From NCBI GenBank assembly GCA_019058515.1, contig JAHPYY010000222.1, forward strand, positions 1-28,036: 28,036 nucleotides of DNA, written 5' to 3'. How positions within the stretch are numbered: the stretch's first letter is position 1; each line of letters opens with the position of its first letter. Position numbers and translations under genes: made by a program. Below are positions 1 to 8,571 of this stretch, piece after piece. Source of the DNA: Promethearchaeota archaeon (lineage in GTDB: Archaea > Asgardarchaeota > Lokiarchaeia > Sigynarchaeales > SOKP01). Under the pieces are notes generated by a model that worked only from the letters and a program-made list of their open reading frames with translations, was not told the DNA's origin and searched no databases.

Positions 1-24
1 GTTATAAATGGTACAAATTCATAA

Positions 25-1389
25 CTTCACAATTCTACTACAATATGGGTTCAAGATTCGTTTAATTTTACCTATCGATTTACAGATTCACTGTTTGGTA
101 GATCAATAGGAGGTGCCGACAAAGCCTATTATTATTGGTATAAATTAGATGATGATGGTAAACCCATTGGAGATCCAAGTTCAAACATTAATTTAATACG
201 AAGTGGTAACGATTATGTGCTTGATTTCGATTCAGAAACCAGATCAGTTGGAAGTTATGCGATTTTTCTAACATTCGAGAAGAACTATTACGAAACAAGA
301 AACGCTTATGTAGATTTAAGAGTTAGAGAAAGAATATTCGATGTTAATTTTCCCTCTGATAAATTCACTGACGAAATTATCACAATTTATAACGGGGATT
401 CGTTAGAATTTAATATTTCAATTCAAGATTTATCAAGAAATATTCCTCTAGAGGGTGCTTCTGTTAAAATGGAGTTTCAAGGTAACGAAACCACTCTTAC
501 AAGTGAAGGTGGGGGTGTATATTCAATTAATTTTACCGAATACATCAAACTGATGGAGAATGATATATCAAATACTACTGGAGCCAGTCTCACGATTTCA
601 AAAGCTAATTTTACCACTCAAATTATTGATATTACAGTTGTAATATCCAATAAGAGAATAAATGTGACTTTATCGGATGAATTCGAACAACGGCTTTATA
701 CACTCGTTTCTGGAGAAACCTTATCCTTTACGGTTGATATACTAGATTCTTATGATAAAACCGGAGTTAGAGATGCAGAGATAACTCTAATAATTGGTGG
801 TGAAGAATACAAAGATGTAAACATAACAGATAACGGGGATGGAACATACACTTTTTCATTTCTTTCATATCCTCAAGCGTTCTTTACTTCCCAAACTCTA
901 GATGCTGAAATTGTATTTTCAAAAGAAAATTACAAATCTGAAACAATACCGATCACCATTGTCATAAATATGGCTGAAATTTGGCCTGGATTCCCAATGT
1001 TCTATTTCTTAATGATTGTAATCTCTGCAAGTGCAGTAGCAGGTGGCATTGTTGCCTATCGATATTATCAACAATCCAGAATTCCAACTTTCGTAAAAAG
1101 AGCGAGAAAGATGAAGAGCGAGATAAAAGATCGCAAGATGATATCTGAATCCGTTCTTTATCCATCAAAGGAGGAGTTCATTGTAAAAATTCTCGGAGAT
1201 CGATGGGAATCGCTTGGTATCTCTCTTGCAGATATCTTAGGTATAGAGGTGAGAAAAGCCAAAAAACTTCCAGATTCGGAACCTAAAGTAGAATTAGAAA
1301 CGCTCTCTGAAACGCAACCATCTACAGAAGAACCGGAATCGCAACTAGAAGAGGATGAAAACAAAAATAGCAAGGGAGGTGTAGAGTAA
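25..1389 (+). CDS. Ig-like repeat membrane-anchored surface protein, 5' end unresolved
   Basis: The reading frame is open from 25 and carries at least two or three beta-rich Ig/filamin-like repeats; similar strand motifs (DSFNFTYRF, DSLEFNISIQ, ETLSFTVDIL) recur about every 100 residues. One hydrophobic membrane segment follows at about 988-1065 (WPGFPMFYFLMIVISASA), then a basic stretch (RARKMKSEIKDRK) and an acidic, Glu-rich tail. This predicts an extracellular beta-domain stalk, one C-terminal membrane helix and a cytoplasmic tail of about 100 residues. Frame 1 has a TAA at 22-24 and no ATG before 217, where GTG would be the first usable start, yet residues before 217 look like the same repeat. 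The gene probably began upstream of the window and is interrupted, mis-sequenced or decayed at 22. The stop overlaps the next ATG by one base, so the two genes are probably translationally coupled. Function unknown; cell-surface sensing or adhesion is a guess. Confidence 0.6.
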   Translation, partial: LHNSTTIWVQDSFNFTYRFTDSLFGRSIGGADKAYYYWYKLDDDGKPIGDPSSNINLIRSGNDYVLDFDSETRSVGSYAIFLTFEKNYYETRNAYVDLRVRERIFDVNFPSDKFTDEIITIYNGDSLEFNISIQDLSRNIPLEGASVKMEFQGNETTLTSEGGGVYSINFTEYIKLMENDISNTTGASLTISKANFTTQIIDITVVISNKRINVTLSDEFEQRLYTLVSGETLSFTVDILDSYDKTGVRDAEITLIIGGEEYKDVNITDNGDGTYTFSFLSYPQAFFTSQTLDAEIVFSKENYKSETIPITIVINMAEIWPGFPMFYFLMIVISASAVAGGIVAYRYYQQSRIPTFVKRARKMKSEIKDRKMISESVLYPSKEEFIVKILGDRWESLGISLADILGIEVRKAKKLPDSEPKVELETLSETQPSTEEPESQLEEDENKNSKGGVE

Positions 1390-2510
1390 TGCCTGTAGGA
1401 TTAGTATTAATGAAATGGGACGAACGAGTCGGCACAGAAATCTTAGCCAGATATCCCGAAGAGATAAACATCACCGATAAAACACTCATGCAGGTTTATA
1501 GTACACATGAGTATAGTGGAGAATCTGGAATGGTCAGTCTAATGGTAGGTTCGCTCAACATCGCTTCCTACTACACCGGGCCGGAAAAAGGATATTACAT
1601 TTTACTATTGTTGAACCTTGACGACGACCCAGACTCTTACGAAGGCGGTTTAGCAGATATTTCACGAATCATCCTTCAAAACATTGAAGATGATGCCTAT
1701 TTGCCAATGATTCCCGATTTATTCAGACGGTTATCGGTGTACCCTACTTTAAACACAGAACAGCAGCTAGCTATCACATATCAGGACGAAATTAAAAGGA
1801 TGATCATCAATAGACTTAGAGAAGAAGGTGTTGTATCCAAATCTGAACTTACAGTTTGGTTAAAAGACAGGTATAAACAAGGATTCGTAGATCTTGAAGG
1901 CGTGTTGATCGAACTCATTAAAAGAGATGTCGTTAAGGAAGCATCAGTAAAGGGAATGCCTTCTGAGTTGGTTTTTTTGACAAACGACCTTTTAATGATA
2001 CGTATACCTCCATCTAATTTACTAGTAAATCCCGCTGAAAAAGGTTTACCCGAACAATTAGCAGAGAATTACAAAACGGATGTGAAAAAGTTTTTCCAAA
2101 CCTATAAACCATCTGAAGCCGACAATCTAAGAATAATTGACGCTCTGATTAATCCACAAGTTTACGAAACTATTCGACTTCTACGAACAGCAATCGTCAC
2201 GAAAAATGATCTCGAGAAATTAAAGAAAAAAGGCGTCGATGATGTTGACGATGTGTTGAAAATACTCTGGGAGAACCAGATGATTCAGGTATTTCAGGAC
2301 GACCAAAATAACGAATATTACGGTCTAATATCCGACTTCTACTTAGATCGACTGTTTCCAAAATACCTACTTAACATAATAAAACAGGGATATGACTCGA
2401 AATCAAAATCTGATCAAGTACTTATAGAATATCTAAATGTACTTGAAGATTCTTATCAAAGTATGAAAGAGTCGTCAAAAAAAGAAACTAAAGCAGAAGC
2501 ATCAGAATAA
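1389..2510 (+). CDS. Longin/roadblock-like domain protein with winged-helix region
   Basis: This is a 373-residue cytosolic protein with no signal or membrane segment. The first ~110 residues (GLVLMKWDERVGTEILARYP, then GYYILLLLNLDDD) have the alternating strand/helix look of the longin/roadblock-type small domains common in Asgard archaea. Residues ~130-200 (MIINRLREEGVVSKSELTVW, then a helix and a wing) look like a winged helix, and a second helical/winged segment follows at ~255-320. The ATG overlaps the stop of the membrane protein upstream, with a strong Shine-Dalgarno (GGGAGGTG near 1375) inside that gene. The pair could be a surface receptor with a cytosolic partner that links to small GTPases or DNA. 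The fold calls are by eye and the function is not established. Confidence 0.55.
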   Translation: MPVGLVLMKWDERVGTEILARYPEEINITDKTLMQVYSTHEYSGESGMVSLMVGSLNIASYYTGPEKGYYILLLLNLDDDPDSYEGGLADISRIILQNIEDDAYLPMIPDLFRRLSVYPTLNTEQQLAITYQDEIKRMIINRLREEGVVSKSELTVWLKDRYKQGFVDLEGVLIELIKRDVVKEASVKGMPSELVFLTNDLLMIRIPPSNLLVNPAEKGLPEQLAENYKTDVKKFFQTYKPSEADNLRIIDALINPQVYETIRLLRTAIVTKNDLEKLKKKGVDDVDDVLKILWENQMIQVFQDDQNNEYYGLISDFYLDRLFPKYLLNIIKQGYDSKSKSDQVLIEYLNVLEDSYQSMKESSKKETKAEASE

Positions 2511-2560
2511 TTTTTTATCTTACAATTTTTTTTCTTTCTTATTTTACTTCTTTTTACTGG
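2511..2560 (+). terminator. T-rich terminator tract
   Basis: Directly after the TAA of the longin-like gene come several T runs (TTTTTTATC, then TTTTTTTTCTTTCTT and TTCTTTTT). This is typical of archaeal U-tract termination without a hairpin. Confidence 0.55.
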
Positions 2561-2587
2561 TATTTCTAAATTTTTTAAGTAAATTAC

Positions 2588-3544
2588 TTACATAAAGAAG
2601 TCCCTACGGTTTATGATTTGTTTTGTAATTTGTAATTTCTTATCACTAATATATTGGGCAATGATATTTCCAGAAATATCAAGAAATTCTAAGTTTTCAA
2701 GTTTCTCTAATGTATCGAGATTTTTTATGTCTCGTACCCGATTATTGGCAATATCTAAATGTGTTAAGGATTTTAAATTTTTTAATAATCCTAGATCTTC
2801 AATCGAATTATTTGACAAATCTAACGATTTTAATTGTTTTAAATTTTGAAGTCCAGTAATTTCGCTTAGATCTGTTATATTGTTTCTAAACTCGCTCTTC
2901 CAACCTCTTACTTCATATTCAATATCAGAAAGATCTAGAGTAGACACTAGGCATAAATCAGGGTTTAGTTCAAAATAAACGCTATAAAATTTGTGTACTA
3001 GGGTTTGAATCGTGAAAAAATTAATAAGCACTTGTATTAAATGATCTACCGAAAAACGGGCAAATGAATCGTTTTTCTTGCTATTTGTCAATGTTTTTTG
3101 AAATTTCCTAACGAAGTTATCTTTCATGTTTGAAATTTCCTTCGTTATAATGCTCTTATTGATGAAGTTTATTAAAAAACATTTTGTTTCCTCGAAGTCA
3201 TATTCTCCTAAAAGTTGATGGAAAAATAACTTATTTTCGAATTTAGATTCTTTAGTTATAATCCACAGCATCAAAGGATATGCTCGCTCCTTAAACTGGT
3301 TTACTAAAAAATTTGATGAAATAATACGAATTTGGTCTTGATTGTCAGATATAGCTAAATTTTCAAGAAATCCATAAATCCTATTCTCAGATGGTTGTAA
3401 TTTTTCTATTAAATTAAGCGATAAAACTCTCGTTTTTTGATCTTGTGATTGTTCAACGAGAGTCTTGAGTTTTTCTAAAGCAGTAGACTTATCAATTTCA
3501 TGATTGAGGTATTTTTCGTAAATTTGTTGGGGATTTATAATAAT
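2588..3544 (-). CDS. LRR protein with HEAT-like N-terminus (short paralogue, non-canonical start)
   Basis: Reading from 3544 gives 318 residues. The N-terminal ~130 residues (NPQQIYEKYLNHEIDKSTAL, then GFLENLAISDNQDQIRIISS) align by eye with the helical N-terminal domain of the LRR proteins at 11216-12559, 13776-15275 and 15321-16829. The C-terminus has only about four leucine-rich repeats (LKQLKSLDLSNNSIEDLGLL and following), whereas the paralogues have ten or more. There is no ATG, GTG or TTG in the correct place: a TAG at 3545-3547 is followed by ATT ATT ATA AAT CCC, and the first ATT falls exactly where the paralogues have their initiator Met (M-x-x-x-P). A GGAG lies 13 nt upstream. The first conventional codon, TTG at 3274, would remove 90 conserved residues. 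It may start at AUU or be a decaying copy. Confidence 0.6.
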   Translation of the reverse strand: MIINPQQIYEKYLNHEIDKSTALEKLKTLVEQSQDQKTRVLSLNLIEKLQPSENRIYGFLENLAISDNQDQIRIISSNFLVNQFKERAYPLMLWIITKESKFENKLFFHQLLGEYDFEETKCFLINFINKSIITKEISNMKDNFVRKFQKTLTNSKKNDSFARFSVDHLIQVLINFFTIQTLVHKFYSVYFELNPDLCLVSTLDLSDIEYEVRGWKSEFRNNITDLSEITGLQNLKQLKSLDLSNNSIEDLGLLKNLKSLTHLDIANNRVRDIKNLDTLEKLENLEFLDISGNIIAQYISDKKLQITKQIINRRDFFM

Positions 3545-3626
3545 CTAACGATATACTCTCCAATAATGAAAAATTTTTGGATTCTCTAAAAACTTTCCGA
3601 TTTCTGTTGTATTGTCAAACAGGACT

Positions 3627-4781
3627 TTAGGAAAACATGCGCTGTTCCGTTAAAATTTTTGTTAGTTCAGATTTCACTTCATTAAAAGGCTTTAAATTCC
3701 CTAAAAATTCTTTTTGAGTGATGTTACTAATAATTGGATCTAACCTTTCTTCTACGAGTTTTAATTTTTCCAGATTTCCTTCAGTAAGAAAATACAAGAA
3801 AAAATCGTTGGGATACTTTTTAAAAGTCAGAAATCGGTAGTGTTGATATCCAAGTTTAACTGCTATCCAGCGTGGAACCGCTCCTGTGTTTCCTAAAGTG
3901 TTCGCGGCGATCGCTTCGATTTTTGCCGTGAGAAGGGATTCCTTCAATTCTTTTTCATCCTCGGGATTCTCAAATTCACCTGGAGCCTCCACATTTAGCT
4001 CATCACCCAATAATAGCGATATCACTCCAATTGAGCGTGATGATAACCCCAAATAATCAATTCGAATTTTATCTTCCACATAGGGAAGATCTTGATCTGA
4101 AAAAACATCCTGTAATTTTGAGTATTCTTTTAATATAAAACTTGAGACTCCCTTGAATTTGGATTGGATTTGATATTTATCGTACTTTTCTAAATCATCT
4201 ACATCTTTTGAGTTGGTTAGTTCAGAGTAATGATTCGCCATTTGTTCTAATATCCACTTCCCTTTTTTATCGGGAAAGGAACCATACACTAGATAAATTA
4301 TATTGTTTTTTACGAAGAATTGACACTTTTGTTTTTCCAAATTTGTCTCTCTTTCTAACAGTAATAGCATTTTTTCCAATTGTCCTCCAAGAATAGAAGT
4401 AGCAATGTAGTCTAAATTATTAGAAAGCTCAAGTAAATACACATATTTGGGATTACTGTGATACAGTGGCGTTCTATTGACCGAAGTGATCCCCAACAAA
4501 CTTATATATTCGTTTGGGTTATCGAATTGAATTTTATCGCTCTTTAAAGAGATTTCTCTTTCTTTTTTTTTTACCTTTATCTTATCTCCAAATTTGGTTG
4601 AAACCGTGGTTTTCTTCGTTTGGAATTCTTGAGCCTTTGGTTTCAACGATTCGAAATAATCCTCAATAGCTTTGATGAGTTGTCCACATTTTGGACATAT
4701 TGAGTCTTTCGGATAAGGTTTAATTATATTATAGTTACAATTTCCACATTTTATGGAATCTTTTGGAAAGAAAAATGAAAT
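3627..4781 (-). CDS. Zinc-ribbon protein of unknown function (start probably AUU)
   Basis: From ATT at 4781 the protein has 384 residues. It opens with a four-cysteine zinc ribbon (KCGNC at 11-15, CPKCG at 29-33), then a Lys-rich linker and two or three mixed alpha/beta regions I do not recognise (YVYLLELSNNLDYIATSILG; IAANTLGNTGAVPRWIAVKL). The first in-frame ATG (4646) would delete the zinc ribbon. The frame is closed by TAA at 4797-4799, and no ATG/GTG/TTG lies between. AAGGAG sits 11 nt upstream of ATT-TCA-TTT (M-S-F-F-F-P-K), a plausible N-terminus. An alternative is the ATG at 4792-4790 joined to this frame by one missing T in the T5 run; but that ATG abuts the Shine-Dalgarno. At the 3' end, a one-base shift in TTTT before the stop would add about 26 plausible residues, ending at the TAG at 3545-3547. 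Confidence 0.55.
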   Translation of the reverse strand: MSFFFPKDSIKCGNCNYNIIKPYPKDSICPKCGQLIKAIEDYFESLKPKAQEFQTKKTTVSTKFGDKIKVKKKEREISLKSDKIQFDNPNEYISLLGITSVNRTPLYHSNPKYVYLLELSNNLDYIATSILGGQLEKMLLLLERETNLEKQKCQFFVKNNIIYLVYGSFPDKKGKWILEQMANHYSELTNSKDVDDLEKYDKYQIQSKFKGVSSFILKEYSKLQDVFSDQDLPYVEDKIRIDYLGLSSRSIGVISLLLGDELNVEAPGEFENPEDEKELKESLLTAKIEAIAANTLGNTGAVPRWIAVKLGYQHYRFLTFKKYPNDFFLYFLTEGNLEKLKLVEERLDPIISNITQKEFLGNLKPFNEVKSELTKILTEQRMFS

Positions 4782-4842
4782 TTCTCGAACATCTCCTTAA
4801 ATTCATTAGATTGTGACTATATTGATTATTATTAGTTTCCGG

Positions 4843-4852
4843 ATTTATAAAT
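4843..4852 (-). promoter_or_regulatory. TATA box for the zinc-ribbon/LRR gene pair
   Basis: On the minus strand, AATTTATAAATCC lies just after the hisC stop and 60-70 nt before the zinc-ribbon start. It is a good match to an archaeal TATA element. Transcription would start near 4820, giving a short leader that contains the AAGGAG motif. Confidence 0.45.
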
Positions 4853-4855
4853 TTT

Positions 4856-5929
4856 TTACGCATTTTTACCAATTATGTCTAGAAGTTTATTGTTTTCATT
4901 GGTTTTACCAATCGAAATTCTGAGAAATCTATTCAAGTCTAGATTATCGTAATATCTCACGAGAATTTTGTTTTTTCTTAATTCGGAATATATATTGTAT
5001 GCGTCGTTCTTGCTTTTGAATTCTACTAGAACAAAATTAGCGTCTGATGGAAAGACTTTTAAGTTTTTAAAAGTAGACAAGGACGTAATCATTCTGTCCC
5101 GCTCTTTAATTATATTTTCATTTTGCTTATACACATCATTTATAAATTCCAAGCAAGCGATTCCCGCTTGTTGAGATATATAGCTTGTGTTATAAGGCAA
5201 TTTAAGCTTATTCAATTCATTAATGATAATGGGATTCGCTATGCAATATCCTAACCTCAATGAAGCCAACGAGAAGCTTTTCGAGAATGTTCTCAAGATT
5301 ACTAAATTTTCAAAATTACCCAATAGAGGTAGAGCAGTATGTGAAGAAAAATCGGCGTATGCCTCATCTACTACCACAATCCCAGGAAAGTTTTCACAAA
5401 TCTGCGAAATTATATCGTTTAAAAACGAAGTTCCATTAGGGTTATTCGGAGAATTGATAAAGAACAGCTTACCATCGACATTGAATGCGTCTTCTGGTAC
5501 TGAAAAATCTTCAGAAAGGTTTAATTTCTCATATTTTGAGCCATATAAACTTGCTATCGTCTCGTACATCCCATAAGAAGGATAAAATCCTATTACCACA
5601 TCCCCAATATTTATAAAAAGTTTAAAAATGAGGTCTATTATCTCATCAGAACCGTTTCCTATTAATATCCAGTCAATGGTATCAATTCCCGATTTATTAT
5701 TTAGAAAATTAGTTAGGAGCTTTTCTCTCAACTTTCTTGCAGTTGGATCTGGGTACAACCTTATTTGATCGGAAACATTATCTTTTATCGATTTAAGAAC
5801 CTTTTTTAAAGGAGGAAAAGGATTCTCGTTAGTATTTAACTTAATCCAATCGTCTCCATCAGGCTGCTCCCCTGGTTTGTACTCCAAGAAAGCATTCAAA
5901 GAACTTCTCCTTAATTTTATTATATCCAT
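4856..5929 (-). CDS. hisC: Histidinol-phosphate aminotransferase
   Basis: A 357-residue class I/II fold PLP aminotransferase that converts imidazole acetol phosphate to L-histidinol phosphate with glutamate, in the cytosol. N-terminal KLNTNENPFPP is the HisC signature. GNGSDEIIDL binds the cofactor phosphate, SPNNPNG and VVVDEAYADF (Asp188) contact the pyridine ring, and RTFSKSFSLASLRLGY contains the Schiff-base lysine, Lys217. The length is normal for the family. It is the last gene of the hisG-hisD-hisC cluster, with about 66 nt after hisD. The ATG at 5929 fits the conserved N-terminus (IIKLRRSSLNAFLEYKPG). Tyrosine/aromatic aminotransferases are related, but the his context settles the call. 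Confidence 0.93.
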   Translation of the reverse strand: MDIIKLRRSSLNAFLEYKPGEQPDGDDWIKLNTNENPFPPLKKVLKSIKDNVSDQIRLYPDPTARKLREKLLTNFLNNKSGIDTIDWILIGNGSDEIIDLIFKLFINIGDVVIGFYPSYGMYETIASLYGSKYEKLNLSEDFSVPEDAFNVDGKLFFINSPNNPNGTSFLNDIISQICENFPGIVVVDEAYADFSSHTALPLLGNFENLVILRTFSKSFSLASLRLGYCIANPIIINELNKLKLPYNTSYISQQAGIACLEFINDVYKQNENIIKERDRMITSLSTFKNLKVFPSDANFVLVEFKSKNDAYNIYSELRKNKILVRYYDNLDLNRFLRISIGKTNENNKLLDIIGKNA

Positions 5930-5995
5930 AACGTTTCTTCTGAAAGGTATATAATTTTAAATGCTTAAAATAAAGAATGAACAATTAGTCATATT

Positions 5996-7297
5996 TTATT
6001 CTCCAATCCTCTCAACTAATGAATCGTAGTGAGCCCATAATCCTTCGAATTTAGCCAATCGCGCACTGCATTCTAATGACCGCTTCATTCTTTTAGGATC
6101 TTTACATTCTAACACATCTATTATTTTAATAAATTGGTTAACATTTAATCCCGAGAAGGAAGTAGCCGTACCTGCTGTGGGTAATATGTGATTTGTACCC
6201 GCACAGTAATCACCTAAAGCAGAAGGCGTTTTTTCGCCTAAAAAAATTGCTCCAGCGTTATGAATTTCTGGTAATAGATCTTTAGGATTTTTGGTCATTA
6301 ATTGTAAGTGTTCGGGTGCGATCAAATTAGAGATTCTTATGCTATCTGTAATATTCTTAGTTCGTATAATTTTTGAATTATTATTTAGGGCACTCTCGAT
6401 TATCTCCTTTCTTTTTGACTTCATAATGTAAGAATTAATCTCGTTCAAAATTTTATCTATTAATGAATCGGAGTGCGTCACAATTAATCCAATATTATTC
6501 GAATCATGTTCAATTTGTGAAAGTAAGTCTAAGATAATGTAATGATGGTTAGTGAAGTCATCTCCTACAATTAGTACTTCTGACGGACCAGCAGGAACAT
6601 CAATAGGAACGACATTGGATAAAAGCGATTTTGCTACATTAACATATACATTTCCTGGTCCAACTATTTTTTGCACTTTAGGTATCGATTCTGTTCCGTG
6701 TGCTAGAGCCGCAATCGCTTGAGCCCCACCAACTCTAAATATTTTCCTTACTCCTAATTCATGAGCAGTGACGATGATTTCTGGGGCGATTGTCTTGTCT
6801 TTTCTAGGAGGTGTACACAAAAGTATGTTCGCTACTCCTGCGATATAAGCAGGAACTATAGCATGTAAAACTGTGCTAATGTATGTGGCTTTACCTCCCG
6901 GAATATATACCCCAATAGTGTTTAAAGGCCTATGAACTTGCCCTAAAACCATTCCGTCTTCTTCTTTAGCGAACCAATCGTGTCGGATTTGATTTTTGTG
7001 GAAATTAATTAAATTATTTTTACCGTATTCTATTGCGTCCATTACTTTGGTATCCATGATTTTACGAGCTATTTCAAATTCTGAATTTGAAACTGATAAT
7101 TCTGTTACCTCAATTTTCACATGGTCAAATTTCTCTGTGTAATGTAATAAGGCTTTATCTCCTCTAGTCCTTACACACTCTATTATTCCTTCAACCTCCG
7201 AGATGATAGTTGTGGCTTCAAGTTTATTCCTACCTAAAATAGTACTTATCGTCTTCTCGGATATTTCATCCGAATTTATTACCTCAAGATTCACCAT
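5996..7297 (-). CDS. hisD: Histidinol dehydrogenase
   Basis: An enzyme of about 433 residues that oxidises L-histidinol to L-histidine in two NAD-dependent steps using an active-site zinc. Visible motifs are GVYIPGGKATYIS, the nucleotide-binding VGPGNVYVNVAK, PAGPSEVLIVGD, the catalytic Glu-His pair in APEHLQLM, and GDYCAGTNHILPTAGTA with a zinc/substrate His. I chose ATG at 7297 (MVNLEVINSDE). An upstream TTG at 7309 in the same frame would add only MLYK and lacks a Shine-Dalgarno. The gene follows hisG by 18 nt (6 nt if the TTG is used), so the two are certainly one operon. Confidence 0.94.
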   Translation of the reverse strand: MVNLEVINSDEISEKTISTILGRNKLEATTIISEVEGIIECVRTRGDKALLHYTEKFDHVKIEVTELSVSNSEFEIARKIMDTKVMDAIEYGKNNLINFHKNQIRHDWFAKEEDGMVLGQVHRPLNTIGVYIPGGKATYISTVLHAIVPAYIAGVANILLCTPPRKDKTIAPEIIVTAHELGVRKIFRVGGAQAIAALAHGTESIPKVQKIVGPGNVYVNVAKSLLSNVVPIDVPAGPSEVLIVGDDFTNHHYIILDLLSQIEHDSNNIGLIVTHSDSLIDKILNEINSYIMKSKRKEIIESALNNNSKIIRTKNITDSIRISNLIAPEHLQLMTKNPKDLLPEIHNAGAIFLGEKTPSALGDYCAGTNHILPTAGTATSFSGLNVNQFIKIIDVLECKDPKRMKRSLECSARLAKFEGLWAHYDSLVERIGE

Positions 7298-7315
7298 TTT
7301 ATACAACAAATTTTA

Positions 7316-8302
7316 CTATTTAATTTTATCTAAAGGTATTATCTGCCTAGGTTCGTGTACGACCAAGCCTTGGGCGTATCTTCTTAACACTGGTATTAAG
7401 TTTAAGAATTGTTCTTTTTCAATAATAGTGTTTACTGCATACCAAACTTCTGAATCGCTACTAGCCAATTTAGAAATTGTAGGTCGTTTAAGAGCAGGTA
7501 ACTCCATAAGAATTTTATGTAAGTTCTCTTCTTTAACATTCATAAAAATGTGGAGCTTTTTAGACGCATCAATTACTCCCATTAATAGAACCTTCAAATC
7601 TTTTAATTTTTCTTGCTTCCAAGAGTCTAACAAGGAAGTCTTATTAGCGATCAAAATTGCCGTTGAAGTGTCAATTAATTCGATGATTTTTAAGTTATTT
7701 TCTTTAATTGTAGAGCCAGTTTGGGTGTTATCGATAATTACATCTACCTCTTCTGGTGGTTTTGCTTCTGTGGCGCCAAATGATAAATAAATTTTTATTT
7801 TTGAATTTTCACCCCAAGTTTTCCAAGGAGTAATTACGACAGGTTCTTTTTCGTCATATAGAGTCTTGTACATTTTATTTTTCATTAAATAATCAATTGA
7901 GAGTGTTAAATATTCAGTTGATATCCTTAATGTCTTATCACTTTCGAAAAATGAATTCAATAACTCATCTAGCGAATTGATACTATCCCATATCGTTGGA
8001 ACACAAAGAACTATTTTTACAAAACCAATTTCTAAGTCTAGTAAATTTTCTACATCTGCATTAGTTTCTTTTACCCAATCTGAGCCTGAAATCCCTACAT
8101 CAAATCCATTCGCTCCTATTAAATAATTTGGGATCTCTTGCGGTCTTAATAATTTCACAGAGATCTGAGGATCGTTAATATTTGGTCTATAATCTCGATT
8201 TGATGAAAATTTGAGCTTAAAACCCGCCTTTTCAAACATCTCTACAACTTCACGTTGTAACGAGCCTTTAGGAATAGTTAGTTTTAAGCTTTTTTCACTC
8301 AT
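7316..8302 (-). CDS. hisG: ATP phosphoribosyltransferase, long form
   Basis: 328 residues. It catalyses the first step of histidine synthesis, joining ATP and PRPP. The N-terminal catalytic part has LKLTIPKGSLQREVVEMFEK, GFDVGISGSDWVKE and the PRPP-site-like DNTQTGSTIKENNLKII. The last ~75 residues (LHIFMNVKEENLHKILMELP and onward) match the C-terminal regulatory domain of the long HisG_L form. That form acts without HisZ and is normally feedback-inhibited by histidine. First gene of hisG-hisD-hisC; the other his genes are not in the window. Confidence 0.93.
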   Translation of the reverse strand: MSEKSLKLTIPKGSLQREVVEMFEKAGFKLKFSSNRDYRPNINDPQISVKLLRPQEIPNYLIGANGFDVGISGSDWVKETNADVENLLDLEIGFVKIVLCVPTIWDSINSLDELLNSFFESDKTLRISTEYLTLSIDYLMKNKMYKTLYDEKEPVVITPWKTWGENSKIKIYLSFGATEAKPPEEVDVIIDNTQTGSTIKENNLKIIELIDTSTAILIANKTSLLDSWKQEKLKDLKVLLMGVIDASKKLHIFMNVKEENLHKILMELPALKRPTISKLASSDSEVWYAVNTIIEKEQFLNLIPVLRRYAQGLVVHEPRQIIPLDKIK

Positions 8303-8571
8303 AATATGATTTTAATACATTACGATTGGAAGATAAAACATATAGGTTTTTCTATTAAATATTTAAAACGATTTGAATTTTTCGATTCAAAAATCTGGTT
8401 TTAGAGAAAGCAATTATAATATTAAGTCCTTTCCTCAATTTCGTTGAGCTTATTATATTGTGAAAATTTGTCAAAAAACTTAATTTTTAAATTACCATAA
8501 TCTATTAGATTCTTAAATATTTAAAATAACATTTTAAATCAAACTCAAAAAACATACACAAGTGTTCGAAA
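8303..8571. promoter_or_regulatory. Divergent promoter region hisG / gelsolin-like gene
   Basis: A 269-nt non-coding stretch between divergent genes. On the minus strand TTTTAAATATTTAA (8368-8355) lies ~55 nt before the hisG ATG; on the plus strand TAAATATTTAAAAT (8514-8527) lies ~45 nt before the TTG at 8572. Both resemble archaeal TATA elements. I see no clear operator repeat and no RNA gene. Confidence 0.45.

Noticed and set aside
7203..7790. 195-codon open frame on the plus strand
   Set aside because: It lies opposite hisD and hisG, both with full family motifs; it has low-complexity Ser/Phe/Lys-rich content and no start signal.
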